A stretch of 35,394 bases of DNA from Anaerolineae bacterium (GCA_016929205.1 JAFGJF010000242.1:1-35394), one strand, 5' to 3'. Shown: positions 8,438-17,905, numbered from the stretch's first letter. A program made the numbers and translations. Notes: generated from the letters alone by a model not told the origin.

Positions 8438-9124
8438 CTATTCGCCAGTCGCTGTCGGCGTCGCTGTTGCCGTTGATTGCTCAGTCGCCGTTGCTTGCAG
8501 AGTCGGCGTCGGTGATAGTGGCGTGACGGTATCAAACGGCGTAAGCGTCATCAGTGGAGCAAAACCAGGGGTAGGCGTCAACAGTTCGCCATTGATAGGA
8601 TACCCGGTCGAATACCACGTTTGAAGCCCCCCATCCAGCACAGCGACTTGCGTAAAACCGACCTTGTAAAGCACCATTGCCGCTTCCAAACTCATCGATC
8701 TGTTGGGTGAAGTGCAATAGAACACGACCGTATTATTGCCATCCAACTCGCCAACGCGCTCTTCCAATTCGTCAAGCGGAATGTGTATCGCATCGGGAAT
8801 GTGAACCTGGTCAAAAGCAGCCTTGTTACGAACATCAACGACGGAAAATGGTTCCTTGGCCTCCAAGGCACGAAATAATTGCCCGGCCCTGATCCGAGGA
8901 ACATAAGCCTCAGACGGAGGCGGAGGCGTGCCATCCCAGGTCGGCGTAGGCACAACAACCAGAGTCGCGGTAGGTGTCACTTCTGCAGTAGCAGTTGGCG
9001 TCCAGGTTGGAGGAAAAGGTGCATCACGTCCCGGCACCAAAACCGTCGGCGTCAAAGACCTTGTACATCCGCCAAGAACCAAAATAACTGCAAGCGCTCC
9101 ATAAAAAACCTTATTGCTACACAT
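8438..9124 (-). CDS. rhodanese-domain lipoprotein
   Basis: The 228-residue protein (from the ATG at 9124) starts with a lipoprotein signal: a short n-region, a hydrophobic core and the lipobox VLGGC with Cys20. A Thr/Pro-rich spacer (about 25-75) leads to one rhodanese domain. The active-site loop carries the catalytic Cys at residue 137 (FYCTSPNRSMS), the conserved VVDVRNKAAFDQVHIP precedes it, and LDGGLQTW follows. A second Thr/Pro-rich tail ends the protein. Rhodaneses move sulfane sulfur via a cysteine persulfide. Here the enzyme would be lipid-anchored outside the membrane, so it may handle extracellular sulfur compounds. The longer frame to 9175 is rejected because it would put 17 extra polar and charged residues before the signal peptide. 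Confidence 0.85.
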   Translation of the reverse strand: MCSNKVFYGALAVILVLGGCTRSLTPTVLVPGRDAPFPPTWTPTATAEVTPTATLVVVPTPTWDGTPPPPSEAYVPRIRAGQLFRALEAKEPFSVVDVRNKAAFDQVHIPDAIHIPLDELEERVGELDGNNTVVFYCTSPNRSMSLEAAMVLYKVGFTQVAVLDGGLQTWYSTGYPINGELLTPTPGFAPLMTLTPFDTVTPLSPTPTLQATATEQSTATATPTATGE

Positions 9125-9175
9125 ACTTTTTCTATCTTTCCATATGTTAACAAGTAGCAGCGAAACAACGTCCAT

Positions 9176-9427
9176 CTTGGAAGGTTTTCCTTAATGTTGA
9201 GCGTTTTCTCCTAGTTTGACTACCTTTTGCTATTGTAACACAACACGAGAAAAAAATCAACCACTAGATCTTGTTGTTGAAAAACCTTCATTTTTCATCT
9301 AAAGAATGACCTGGTGAACCATTGCCTTGTATTTTAATCTCTAATTACTATATATTTACGAAACACGCATGAAAACACTGATAAAATCGTCCGTATTCAC
9401 CTGTAGGCGCAATGACATCCGAATATC
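9176..9427. other. AT-rich intergenic region with a minus-strand promoter and a 9-bp inverted repeat
   Basis: No gene is seen. It contains the promoter of the rhodanese operon (9232-9260). GAAGGTTTT (9180-9188) and AAAACCTTC (9281-9289) form a 9-bp inverted repeat that flanks this promoter. The stretch is clearly richer in A+T than the surrounding genes. No terminator for the M24 peptidase gene is evident. Confidence 0.5.
9232..9260 (-). promoter_or_regulatory. sigma-70-type promoter of the rhodanese/homocysteine methyltransferase operon
   Basis: On the minus strand, -35 TTGATT (9255-9260) is separated by 17 nt from -10 TACAAT (9232-9237), with an extended -10 TGT immediately before it. Transcription would start near 9225, about 100 nt before the rhodanese ATG. 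Confidence 0.5.
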
Positions 9428-10525
9428 TCACCCAAGCGTCACTAACTCCCTGGGAAACGAGGTCAGACAGTCTACACCATCTTGGGTAACAACCACATTG
9501 TCTTCGATGCGTACGCCACCCAATCCAGGAATATAGATGCCAGGCTCGATCGTAAAGACCATAGCTGGTGCCAGCAACTGCTCATTGCCTTCAACCATAT
9601 AGGGCGGCTCATGAACCTCAATGCCCAGGCCATGCCCGGTGCGATGAATAAAGAATTCGCCATAGCCGGCCTCGACAATGACCTTTCGCGCCGCTCGATC
9701 GATCTCTTGCGCAGCCACACCGGGCTTGACAGCCGCTTTACCAGCAGCATTCGCCCGGCGAACGACCTCGTACACCTTGGTGAGTTCATCGGCAATATTG
9801 CCAATCGCAAACGTACGCGTGATATCTGCAGGATACCCTCGCCAGAACGCGCCACAATCGATCGTCATCAGATCGCCTGCTTGTATCGGTCGGTCGGAAG
9901 GCTCTTTGTGTGGATCCGCACTATTGGGACCAGCAACGACGATGATAAACGCAATGTCATCCGCACCGGCATCGAGCATGAGCTGTGACAACCGGCTGGC
10001 AACCTGACGCTCGGTCAAGCCGGTTAAAGGCTGTGAGATCAGATCGGACAATGCTCTTTCGGTGATATCAATGGCACCTCGCATCGCATCCAATTCATCC
10101 TGATCCTTGGCAAGCCGCAACTGTGGCAGCGCATCTTCTAGGGCAACAAAACAAGCATTGGGCGCGACAGCTTCCAACTGTCGCAATTCGAGTACACGCA
10201 TATGCCGGTATTCGACTGCAATCCGTTTTTCATCCAGATCGAGCGCTTGGGCAACGCGCGCAAATGCGCCCGCATAGCCATCTTGATCGGTATATGCGAA
10301 CAAATCTACGTTTCCCTGAGTCATCTTGGCAGCCCGACCTTTTTCAAGCTCTGGAAGCAACAACGCGGGCAGTCGATCAACCGGAAAAAATGCCACAATC
10401 GGGCGCTCTGAAACAAACAACGTCAAGCCACTGACGTATTTCATATTTGGACCAGGCATCAAGGCCACGCAATCAAGCCCAGCCGCACGTTCAAGATCCA
10501 CCAAGGTGCGAAATCGATTTATCAT
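9428..10525 (-). CDS. M24-family metallopeptidase (Xaa-Pro aminopeptidase-like)
   Basis: The 365-residue protein has an N-terminal creatinase/prolidase-N domain (residues 1-135) and a C-terminal pita-bread peptidase domain. All five metal ligands are present: D223 (TIDCGAFW), D234 (YPADITRTF), H298 (TGHGLG), E327 (TIEPGIY) and E341 (RIEDNV). It should remove an N-terminal residue preceding proline, or cleave X-Pro dipeptides, using two divalent metals (usually Mn or Co) in the cytoplasm. The start at 10525 is chosen over 10555 because AAAGGTGA lies just upstream and the protein family starts near this point. The gene begins 26 nt after the GNAT gene on the same strand, so the two are probably co-transcribed. 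Confidence 0.93.
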   Translation of the reverse strand: MINRFRTLVDLERAAGLDCVALMPGPNMKYVSGLTLFVSERPIVAFFPVDRLPALLLPELEKGRAAKMTQGNVDLFAYTDQDGYAGAFARVAQALDLDEKRIAVEYRHMRVLELRQLEAVAPNACFVALEDALPQLRLAKDQDELDAMRGAIDITERALSDLISQPLTGLTERQVASRLSQLMLDAGADDIAFIIVVAGPNSADPHKEPSDRPIQAGDLMTIDCGAFWRGYPADITRTFAIGNIADELTKVYEVVRRANAAGKAAVKPGVAAQEIDRAARKVIVEAGYGEFFIHRTGHGLGIEVHEPPYMVEGNEQLLAPAMVFTIEPGIYIPGLGGVRIEDNVVVTQDGVDCLTSFPRELVTLG

Positions 10526-10551
10526 TATCACCTTTCCACGAAATAATCCAG

Positions 10552-11598
10552 TCATCCATCGATCGAATCCATAACAGGCTTATCTTTGCGATAAATGCTC
10601 ACGTCGACCGCTTTGCCATCCGCCAATTGGTATCGCTGTTCCAACCGCGCGACTTGGGACCATGCCCCCTTTTCAAAAGCCTGACAGAGTTCTTGGCGGC
10701 TCGTTTCCACAAAAGCCAACAGATGATGCACGCTTTCAGGCAGAGGATGTGTCCAAGCAAGCATCTCGCGCAACAGAAACGCTGTATGCTGGATAAAGTT
10801 GGGATGAATCCAAATATCCAGTAGCCGAATGTGCTGTTGATAAGAGCCCACAGGCCAAGGATCTAGAAAAGGCATCAAGGTGGCAAACCCAACCAACGCG
10901 CCATCGGAGGTCTGTAGGCCCACTGCCATACCTCTGCCCGTCTCCAAAGCATCAAAAAGCCCTAACAGCCTGCCGTCGACAGCCCAATTCCCCAAAATGT
11001 TCAACGCATAATGGTGTACCAGGTGAGTAAAGTCCTGGTTGCACAACAACATCAAAGGAGCCCAATGTCCTGGGGTGATCTGCACAATCTTGAGTGCATC
11101 TGTAGGCGCAAAATAGGCATTCATCCAGTTACTCAAGGACCGGCTGCTGACTGCACGGGCCATCAACACACCATCGCTCCAGGGGTCGCGCCTCATCTCC
11201 TGGAACCCAAACTCCTGGTACAGGTGATACATACTGGTGTCCCACCCGCTATTCAGCATCAAAAACTGTCCGCCATCCTCCCTGAATCGTTCAAAAGTAT
11301 GCTTGAGCAAATCGCGGGCTAATCCTTGACGTCGATAGTCAGGGTGGACAAACAGACGGTGGACACATCCCAGGCGCATATCAGTCCGCAAAGTTGACAC
11401 GTCCAAAGCAGCAACAGGATTGGCTCTGTCCATAGCCACGTGGAAAATATCTCGTCCACCCTTGCCTTCCAACCGGTATCGCAGATCTTCTATCCAAGTA
11501 CCAAACTGACGCTTTTGATCCCAATATGAATAAAGAGACAGCAACGGACGAATCCACTCTTTGATTGGGGGACGCAAAGTAATGATTTTATGCTCCAT
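10552..11598 (-). CDS. GNAT-family acetyltransferase with a degenerate second domain
   Basis: The 348-residue protein has a clear N-terminal GNAT domain: motif A VHRLFVHPDYRRQGLARDLL at residues 79-98, with the RRQGLA CoA loop at 89-94, then NSGWDTSMYHLYQEFGFQ typical of motif B. The C-terminal half (about 155-348) has strand-helix patterning of a second GNAT fold (VGFATLMPFL, then LLDIWIHPNF) but lacks the glycine-rich CoA loop, so it is probably non-catalytic. The substrate is unknown. The start at 11598 is favoured by AGGAG 5 nt upstream; the frame extends to 11637 without an SD. It lies upstream of the M24 peptidase in the same operon, which might mean joint work on peptides or N-terminal residues, but this is only a guess. 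Confidence 0.85.
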   Translation of the reverse strand: MEHKIITLRPPIKEWIRPLLSLYSYWDQKRQFGTWIEDLRYRLEGKGGRDIFHVAMDRANPVAALDVSTLRTDMRLGCVHRLFVHPDYRRQGLARDLLKHTFERFREDGGQFLMLNSGWDTSMYHLYQEFGFQEMRRDPWSDGVLMARAVSSRSLSNWMNAYFAPTDALKIVQITPGHWAPLMLLCNQDFTHLVHHYALNILGNWAVDGRLLGLFDALETGRGMAVGLQTSDGALVGFATLMPFLDPWPVGSYQQHIRLLDIWIHPNFIQHTAFLLREMLAWTHPLPESVHHLLAFVETSRQELCQAFEKGAWSQVARLEQRYQLADGKAVDVSIYRKDKPVMDSIDG

Positions 11599-11736
11599 CT
11601 CAACTCCTTTGGTCTCAAAACACCCCCAACAAAACAAGCCCGCAAGACAAGACCTTATACCGCATCACTGCCTGAACTGAGGTAAAAAACAACAGTAATA
11701 TGGCCGTGCCAAGATTCGCCAATCCTCACTTATTTG

Positions 11737-11745
11737 ATTATACCA
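11737..11745 (-). promoter_or_regulatory. extended -10 promoter for the GNAT/M24 operon
   Basis: On the minus strand TGG-TATAAT (11737-11745) is a perfect -10 hexamer with an extended -10. No good -35 is seen at 16-18 nt spacing. It overlaps the stop codon of the upstream histidine kinase gene, so the GNAT/M24 pair can be transcribed apart from the kinase genes, with a leader of about 130 nt. Confidence 0.45.
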
Positions 11746-13969
11746 CAAGCAACTGGTTTGTTCCAGTTTCCCTATCTGCAATCCCGATTCTCAGCACAGA
11801 CTGGATTGGGATGCGAAACCCAAACGTACTCCCGTGCCCTTCCTCACTTGATACAGACACCTGACCACCATGTGCTTCGGTAACAAACTTGACCAGAGGC
11901 AGCCCAATCCCAAGCCCCTCAACGCCCCGATTTACGTCATCGGCCACCTGGGTAAAAGCATCCCAGATCGTGCCTACCTTTTCAGCCGGAATGCCACATC
12001 CTGTATCCTCAACTCTGAAAACAATGTTCCCATCCTTGGGCCAACACGCAATCCGTACACTTCCGCCTTCCCGGTTAAATCTGATCGCGTTATGAACCAG
12101 CTGGTAAACGGCCTCACTCATTCGCGCCCGATCCACCTGTGTGGCAGGCAACTCGGACGATACACGAAGCGAAAGTGCTATGTCGCGCGTCTGTGCCATC
12201 TTTTCCAGAGGAGCAACTGCTTCTCGAATCAACGCATCGATATCGGTCTCGACAAGTTCAAGTTCCCCCTGTTTGCTCAATAGAGAAGCAAACGATATGA
12301 CCTTGTCGATCATATTTCGACCTTCAGACAGCTCTTTACTCAGTTGTTCCACCTGTCCAGGTAGTTCATCAAACATGCGTCTCTCAATGTATCGTTCGAG
12401 CAGCTGTACCGAGAATCCCGCAGAAACGAAAGGACTCCGCAATTCGTGAGTAATCACACCAATAAAGTTTGACTTGAGCTTGTCCACCTCTTGCAGCTTT
12501 TTGTATGCCAATTCCAGCTCGGCATTCAAACGCATAACATTGATCGACATCGCTTCGACCTGATCAAACAAGCGCGCGTTCTGTAGAGCGACGCCTGTCT
12601 GATCGGCCAACGTCTTGAGCCAGTTGATTTCGTCAGTCGTATACACTTCGCCGGAACGCTTTGCGCCCAAGATAACCAAACCTACCAGCTTTTCACTAGT
12701 ATGGATCGGCAACAGCAACTCTGCGGATAATCCTGTCAGCCACTCGCGCTCTTGGTCAGGAATGTCGACAAACGTTTCGTGCAAATCGATATCATATTGG
12801 GCAACCGGTTCATCTGACTCGGCTAGATGAATGGCAAGTACACTATCGGGAGACAGTTCAAATGACTCTTCAGGCATATGCCCCACCAGATTCGCCGGAT
12901 CGAGTAACAGCCCACCGATTTCGTGTTTTCCCTCGCGAACCAGGTACAACCCGCCGTGCTCGATCCCGGTGGTATGGATCAACGTGGACATGATCAGATC
13001 CACCAATACCTCCAACTGCAAGGTTTCGATCACCTTTTCACCATACGCGCGCAATGCGGCATCATAGTCGGCATTGATGTGAAACAGTCCACGATCCACA
13101 GCCCTTTGAATCGCTTTCCGCATCGGAATATTGGCCAAAGAAAGAAGTAGAGACACAATACCCGTGGCAATTAACGCCCCGCCGAACGGTTCGACGTCCG
13201 AGAAAGTGGCAATAAGAAATACGATCGTCAAACCCACAAACATAGTGGCAAACGTTGCTGCAGCATAACTCAGCGTATGACGGAATAACGTCTTGATGTC
13301 CAAAAGGGTGTGGCGCAACGTAACCAGGGCCAAAACCAATGCGCTGCAAAACCTGGCACTAACGCCAAACAACTTAAAGGGCAGTTCTGCTGCGACAAAG
13401 AAAGCGTCTCCCACAACGAGCACGAGCAAAGATAGAAGCAAATAGCGATAGCGATTTCGATGCATGGGGCTGCTCACCTGACCATAGACGCTCCACGTCG
13501 CAATAATGGCGGCAATGGTGAACACAGCCCACACGAGCGCACTAAGAATTTGAATGATCTCACTCGGACCTATTTGAAATGCCCCGATTGGAATATTGGG
13601 CAGACCCAAAGGCACGATCTCGGGCGTTAACAGGACAAAACCAACAATGTAAACGGCAATCAGTACCCACGACACAACGGCAAACTTGAGGGTTTTGCGC
13701 AAAAATGCATAGGTCAAGTTCACAAAGATGACAGCCAACAGAACCAACCCAACCAAAGTGATTCGACTGCCAATCACAGACAAAACGCTACCAAAAGGTG
13801 CAGCTAGATAGAGCGTGACCGGAATATGCCAAAGTGCCGAGACAATCAAGTAAAACGCAAGGGTTCGTTCTGTTCGATTTCTCAATCGTTTTTTGAACAA
13901 CATCACCAAGAATATGCCCAGGTAACCGACAAAAAGGACAGCAGGAACAATGCCTTGAGCTATATTCAT
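11738..13969 (-). CDS. membrane GAF-domain sensor histidine kinase
   Basis: The 743-residue protein starts with about eight predicted membrane helices (residues ~5-275), followed by a GAF domain (about 310-470). A coiled-coil linker (475-500) leads to the HisKA phosphoacceptor box ITHELRSP with H508. The HATPase domain has the N box HNAIRFN (N627), the G1 box DTGCGIP (655-661) and the G2 box GLGIGL (685-690). It should autophosphorylate on H508 in response to a membrane or GAF-sensed signal. No response regulator lies beside it. It is the downstream member of a tandem pair with the kinase at 14074-16257, which has the same domain order and a very similar HisKA/ATPase region. GAGGGGG lies about 8 nt upstream of the ATG. 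Confidence 0.93.
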   Translation of the reverse strand: MNIAQGIVPAVLFVGYLGIFLVMLFKKRLRNRTERTLAFYLIVSALWHIPVTLYLAAPFGSVLSVIGSRITLVGLVLLAVIFVNLTYAFLRKTLKFAVVSWVLIAVYIVGFVLLTPEIVPLGLPNIPIGAFQIGPSEIIQILSALVWAVFTIAAIIATWSVYGQVSSPMHRNRYRYLLLSLLVLVVGDAFFVAAELPFKLFGVSARFCSALVLALVTLRHTLLDIKTLFRHTLSYAAATFATMFVGLTIVFLIATFSDVEPFGGALIATGIVSLLLSLANIPMRKAIQRAVDRGLFHINADYDAALRAYGEKVIETLQLEVLVDLIMSTLIHTTGIEHGGLYLVREGKHEIGGLLLDPANLVGHMPEESFELSPDSVLAIHLAESDEPVAQYDIDLHETFVDIPDQEREWLTGLSAELLLPIHTSEKLVGLVILGAKRSGEVYTTDEINWLKTLADQTGVALQNARLFDQVEAMSINVMRLNAELELAYKKLQEVDKLKSNFIGVITHELRSPFVSAGFSVQLLERYIERRMFDELPGQVEQLSKELSEGRNMIDKVISFASLLSKQGELELVETDIDALIREAVAPLEKMAQTRDIALSLRVSSELPATQVDRARMSEAVYQLVHNAIRFNREGGSVRIACWPKDGNIVFRVEDTGCGIPAEKVGTIWDAFTQVADDVNRGVEGLGIGLPLVKFVTEAHGGQVSVSSEEGHGSTFGFRIPIQSVLRIGIADRETGTNQLLVV

Positions 13970-14073
13970 CTAAACATCCCCCTCTACGCGAATCTGCCGG
14001 GCATCATCTATACTAGACTCGGCGACAAAATCTTGCGTTTCCAATCAGAACCACAACGTCTATCTGCCGGCGA

Positions 14074-16257
14074 TCATCTCTTCAACAACTGGTCTCTATC
14101 CGACAACATCAGCGATACCTGATCTATCGCCGAGCGTTCGGGTTGCCCCAAAGGAATCTGAAAACCAAACGTGCTCCCTTGATTCGGGCGGCTATTTGCC
14201 CAAACCTCGCCGCCATGGGCACTCACAATATATTTGACCAGTGCCAAGCCCAGCCCCAGCCCTTCAACACCCCGGCGCAACGTATCTGCGGATTGAGAAA
14301 AGCTGTCCCATATCGTTTCCAGTTTCTCGGCCTCAACTCCCGAGCCGGTATCCGTGACTTGAAAGCGAATAACCTCCTGATCGGCTGCACACGAGATCTC
14401 GATCTGGCCTTGCGGTCGATTGAACTTGATCGCATTGTGTACGAGGTGATACATCGCCTCTGAAATACGCTCCTTGTCCGCCCATATACAGGGCAATCGA
14501 TCAGGCATTTGGACCCTGAGCACCATCTGACGAGTTTGGGCCATCATTTCCAGCGGCGCGATCGTCTCCTGCAACACCAAAGCAAAATCGATTTCTTCTT
14601 TTCGTAACTCGCCTTGCTTGGACAGAAACGCGGCAAAAGCAACCAAATTGTCAATCATTGACTTTAGCTGGCCAAAACCATTATCAATATCCCGAATGGG
14701 CTCCTGCTGCTCAGGCGCAAGCTTGTCCCACTCTTGTCGTTTCAAAAGCTGCAATGAGAAATCAATACCTACAAGCGGGCTACGCAATTCATGTGTAATG
14801 ACACTGATAAAAGCAGATTTGAGCTTGTCCATCTCTTGAAGGCGGCGGTTGACCTCGTCAAGATCGGTATAAAGGCGATCAAACACGGCATTGAGCGTTC
14901 TCATATAGTCGAACAAGCGAGCATTGTCCAGCGTATAACCACTTCGATTGGCCACTTCGATCAAGAACTCGATTTCGTCGGCCTCATACGCCTTGCCGCC
15001 TTTTTTCTGCCCGAGCGCAAAAATACCGATCAGCTGCCCCCTGGAGCGAAGAGGCACAAAAAGGTGCATACCGAGCGACTTGAGCCACTCCCGTTCATGC
15101 TCGCGCACAGCCTGGAAGCGAGGATCAGCATCAAGCACATCCTGGGTCAACGTCAGCCCCCTTCGACGCAGATCGTCCATAAACGGGCTAAAAGCACGAA
15201 ACTTGGGAGACTCGGAGACCTTGTGTTCAAGGTGGCCCACCACTTGAAACGTCACGTCACGGATCTCGTCATCACCCGTATCTCCAACCAACAATGCCCC
15301 ACGATCCACCCCCAACGACTCTTGAACAGTGATCATCATAATTTCCGCCAGCTGCTCGGGATCGAGAACATTCCTAACTCTCCCGGCGAGCGTATTCAGA
15401 TGCTTGGCGTAATCCACTGCATGGCCGAACAAAAATCGATCGATGGTTTCCCTAATCACACGATGTAACACTTGATAGGCGACGCCCAAAATCCCAGACG
15501 TAATGATCACGCCAAAGAGAAGCCTAGATCCTGAGAAAATTCCGGGGGCGATCAGTAGAATCGAGATGAGGACGATCCCGGTAAGCAACGTCCCCGCAAT
15601 GTACACAAACAAATGTCGAAATGTGGATCGAGATTCTACGCGATTGACGGAAAAAACTGCGAGTGCAGTTGCCACCACCCCAAGCATATGCCACGCTGAG
15701 GATAACTGCTCACAAAGCCCCTCATCGCACAAGACGCTACCCACGCCCGCTCCCGTCGCGATAAACGCAACTCCCCAGTACACAAGGACCGTTGTCCAAC
15801 TGGTGGGAACCGACTTGACGATCGTTATGATGCCGTCCACAGCAAATATGAACCAGGCCACACCCGCGAGCATCTGCACGGTCCAGGTTTCTATCCAATT
15901 TGGATCGCGCCATTCAAGATATTCGCTCAAAGAGAGCAAGCCAGGTAACAAAACAATGAGACACCCGGCAACAACGATCCAGCGCCGAATCGGGTGCAGG
16001 CGCTCCCGATCGAACTCTGCCAGCCGTCCATATAGAACGCCCATGACAACACTACATCCAGCAGTAACCCATTGTGCGATGATCGATCGGTCTGTCGGAT
16101 CCCAGGCCAAAGAGAGCTCCCAAAAGATGCCGACAACAAAATAGCCACATAAAAGCTGGGTAAGCTTCTCAGGCAGCCGACAGCTGGTTAAAATAGCCAG
16201 CGCTAAACCAATGCAAACCAGGGCCGCAAGTATGGAAAGATCAAAAGAAGGAAGCAT
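14074..16257 (-). CDS. membrane GAF-domain sensor histidine kinase (paralogue of the downstream kinase)
   Basis: The 727-residue protein has about eight predicted membrane helices (residues ~5-265), a GAF domain (about 290-450), a HisKA box ITHELRSP with H489, and a HATPase domain with HNAIKFN, DTGSGVE and GLGLGL. The LSKQGEL segment after the H box and the RGVEGLG segment in the ATP lid are shared with the neighbouring kinase, showing that the two are related copies. The membrane parts have diverged more than the catalytic parts. The G1 box reads DTGSGVEAE rather than GxGIP. No receiver-domain protein is encoded nearby, so it is an orphan kinase. A near-consensus promoter lies about 100 nt upstream (16356-16384). 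The 104 nt between the two kinase genes hold no obvious terminator. Confidence 0.93.
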   Translation of the reverse strand: MLPSFDLSILAALVCIGLALAILTSCRLPEKLTQLLCGYFVVGIFWELSLAWDPTDRSIIAQWVTAGCSVVMGVLYGRLAEFDRERLHPIRRWIVVAGCLIVLLPGLLSLSEYLEWRDPNWIETWTVQMLAGVAWFIFAVDGIITIVKSVPTSWTTVLVYWGVAFIATGAGVGSVLCDEGLCEQLSSAWHMLGVVATALAVFSVNRVESRSTFRHLFVYIAGTLLTGIVLISILLIAPGIFSGSRLLFGVIITSGILGVAYQVLHRVIRETIDRFLFGHAVDYAKHLNTLAGRVRNVLDPEQLAEIMMITVQESLGVDRGALLVGDTGDDEIRDVTFQVVGHLEHKVSESPKFRAFSPFMDDLRRRGLTLTQDVLDADPRFQAVREHEREWLKSLGMHLFVPLRSRGQLIGIFALGQKKGGKAYEADEIEFLIEVANRSGYTLDNARLFDYMRTLNAVFDRLYTDLDEVNRRLQEMDKLKSAFISVITHELRSPLVGIDFSLQLLKRQEWDKLAPEQQEPIRDIDNGFGQLKSMIDNLVAFAAFLSKQGELRKEEIDFALVLQETIAPLEMMAQTRQMVLRVQMPDRLPCIWADKERISEAMYHLVHNAIKFNRPQGQIEISCAADQEVIRFQVTDTGSGVEAEKLETIWDSFSQSADTLRRGVEGLGLGLALVKYIVSAHGGEVWANSRPNQGSTFGFQIPLGQPERSAIDQVSLMLSDRDQLLKR

Positions 16258-16355
16258 AATTATATCTCTTGCACAAAATGCCTGAATAACTGCGACTTGT
16301 ATCCGTTGCCAGCACGTAAATCTGCGTATTTACCGACAACATCATATCTATGATC

Positions 16356-16384
16356 ATTATAGCATGTGTCAAAACCTCGGTCAA
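16356..16384 (-). promoter_or_regulatory. strong sigma-70-type promoter for the histidine kinase pair
   Basis: On the minus strand -35 TTGACC (16379-16384) is spaced 17 nt from -10 TATAAT (16356-16361), and an extended -10 TGC precedes the hexamer. Only one -35 base departs from consensus. The leader to the kinase ATG at 16257 is about 90 nt. It is divergent to the amidohydrolase promoter; the two -10 elements lie about 75 bp apart. Confidence 0.65.
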
Positions 16385-16432
16385 GGCCACTCTTACATCA
16401 ATTACGTTTCGCCAAGCATAAAATGAAAAATG

Positions 16433-16441
16433 TGCTATAAT
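16433..16441 (+). promoter_or_regulatory. extended -10 promoter for the amidohydrolase gene
   Basis: TGC-TATAAT (16433-16441) is a perfect extended -10 element. The -35 region at 17-nt spacing is CAAGCA, a poor match, so the extended -10 probably does the work. The leader to the ATG at 16494 is about 45 nt. Confidence 0.5.
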
Positions 16442-16493
16442 TCTTGGTAAAAGGCAAACCAAGATTTGATACCCACCAGAAAGGGGGCATTCA

Positions 16494-17819
16494 ATGTCCA
16501 TGTTGCACGCTAATCCTCTGTTTAACGGTCTGTACGAACAAATTGAACCTTTGCCGGTCATAGACTGCCACGAACATATGCAAGGCATTCAAGCGCGACC
16601 ACCTTACCAAGAGCCCATTGCCGCATTGATCCACGGCTACGTATTCAGTGACCTGCAATCAGCAGCCTGGGGTGTTAGTGATCGTGAGTTAGCCCGATTG
16701 CAAGACCAGGAAGTGGGTACAGATGAAAAATGGCCGCTCTTTGAGCGACTGTGGCATATGACCGAACACACTGCCTATGCACGTGTAACCAAGCTCGTCC
16801 TCAAAAAAGTGTATGGCGAGACCGAATTGACGCGCGAAGCCCTAGAACGCATCGCAGGCAAACTAGCCCGACAAGATCAAACTGCGTATTTTCGCGCAAT
16901 TGACGAGGCAGGGATTCAAGCAATAATAGTCGACGTCCTGGGGTGGCTAGACGAAGGATTGAAAAACTTTTTGGATGGCAATGTACATTTCCCAGACAAA
17001 TGGCGGCTGATGATCTCACTGCCTGGCCTGCACCCTACAGTATTTAGCTGGGAGACGATTAACACCATCAGTTCGCTAACCGATTATGACGTCACTTCAT
17101 TGGACGAGTATCTCGAAGCGGTATTTGTTCTGCTGCAAAAATGCATAGACCGTGGCGCGATTGGCATCAAGGATCAGTCCGCCTACAGCCGGATCGTTTC
17201 CTACGAATTGGTCTCCAAAGCGGAGGCCGAAAAACAATTCAACTTGGTGATGGCCAATCCGCGCAACGCTTTGGGTTGGCCAGCGGGCAAACCACTAAAT
17301 GATTACTTGTTCCATCAATACATGCGCTTTGCTCACGAGCTAGATCTACCGGTGCAACTGCATACCGGACATATGGCCGGCATCCGCAACCGCGTAGACA
17401 AGACCAACGCAGCATACCTGGCCTCGGTGCTGGAACTGCATCGTAATGTACGCTTTGACCTCTTTCACGGCAACTGGCCCTACCTGGGAGATCTGCTTTT
17501 CCTGGGCAAAAACTATCCCAATGTCGCTCTCGATTGTTGCTGGCTGCACATTATCGATCCAGATTATGCCATCGATCTCTTACAGCGTTCCGTGCTCACC
17601 CTGCCCCATACCAAAGTGCACGGTTTCGGCGGTGATTATGGAGATGTGCCCGAATTTGTCGCCGCGCACCTGACCATCGCGCGCCAAAACATGGCCGCCG
17701 CGCTGACGCATTTGATCGAACGCGGCTGGTTGGACGAGCATCAGGCGATCGCCCTGGCCAAGGATTGGCTTTTTAACAACCCGAACCGCTTCTTCAAACT
17801 CGGATTTGAAGAGATATAG
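16494..17819 (+). CDS. metal-dependent amidohydrolase-family protein
   Basis: The 441-residue TIM-barrel protein begins with the HxH metal motif of the amidohydrolase superfamily (VIDCHEHMQG, H26 and H28). A third His is likely in the LPVQLHTGH strand (about residues 284-292), and an Asp/His late site near FGGDYGD. The region GAIGIKDQSAYSR is where a lysine or other metal bridge would sit. Overall it resembles the PF04909 amidohydrolase_2 group and uronate-isomerase-like proteins of unknown substrate; hydrolysis or isomerisation of a small organic acid or sugar acid is plausible. The start at 16494 has a purine-rich SD (AAAGGGGG) 6 nt upstream. It stands alone between the divergent kinase genes and the ATPase operon, with its own promoter. 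Confidence 0.8.
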   Translation: MSMLHANPLFNGLYEQIEPLPVIDCHEHMQGIQARPPYQEPIAALIHGYVFSDLQSAAWGVSDRELARLQDQEVGTDEKWPLFERLWHMTEHTAYARVTKLVLKKVYGETELTREALERIAGKLARQDQTAYFRAIDEAGIQAIIVDVLGWLDEGLKNFLDGNVHFPDKWRLMISLPGLHPTVFSWETINTISSLTDYDVTSLDEYLEAVFVLLQKCIDRGAIGIKDQSAYSRIVSYELVSKAEAEKQFNLVMANPRNALGWPAGKPLNDYLFHQYMRFAHELDLPVQLHTGHMAGIRNRVDKTNAAYLASVLELHRNVRFDLFHGNWPYLGDLLFLGKNYPNVALDCCWLHIIDPDYAIDLLQRSVLTLPHTKVHGFGGDYGDVPEFVAAHLTIARQNMAAALTHLIERGWLDEHQAIALAKDWLFNNPNRFFKLGFEEI

Positions 17820-17877
17820 TTCGGTACCGCAAAATATCCAAGATGTCGCCGCCTCTTTGCTTGTCATAATCCGATCT

Positions 17878-17905
17878 TTGCTAGAACCGTGTTCTTGTGT
17901 ATAAT
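17878..17905 (+). promoter_or_regulatory. promoter of the STAND ATPase-CHAT operon
   Basis: TTGCTA (17878-17883) is spaced 16 nt from TATAAT (17900-17905). The leader is short (about 25 nt) and contains a run of eight G (17924-17931) that serves as the Shine-Dalgarno region 5 nt before the ATG at 17937. Confidence 0.5.
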
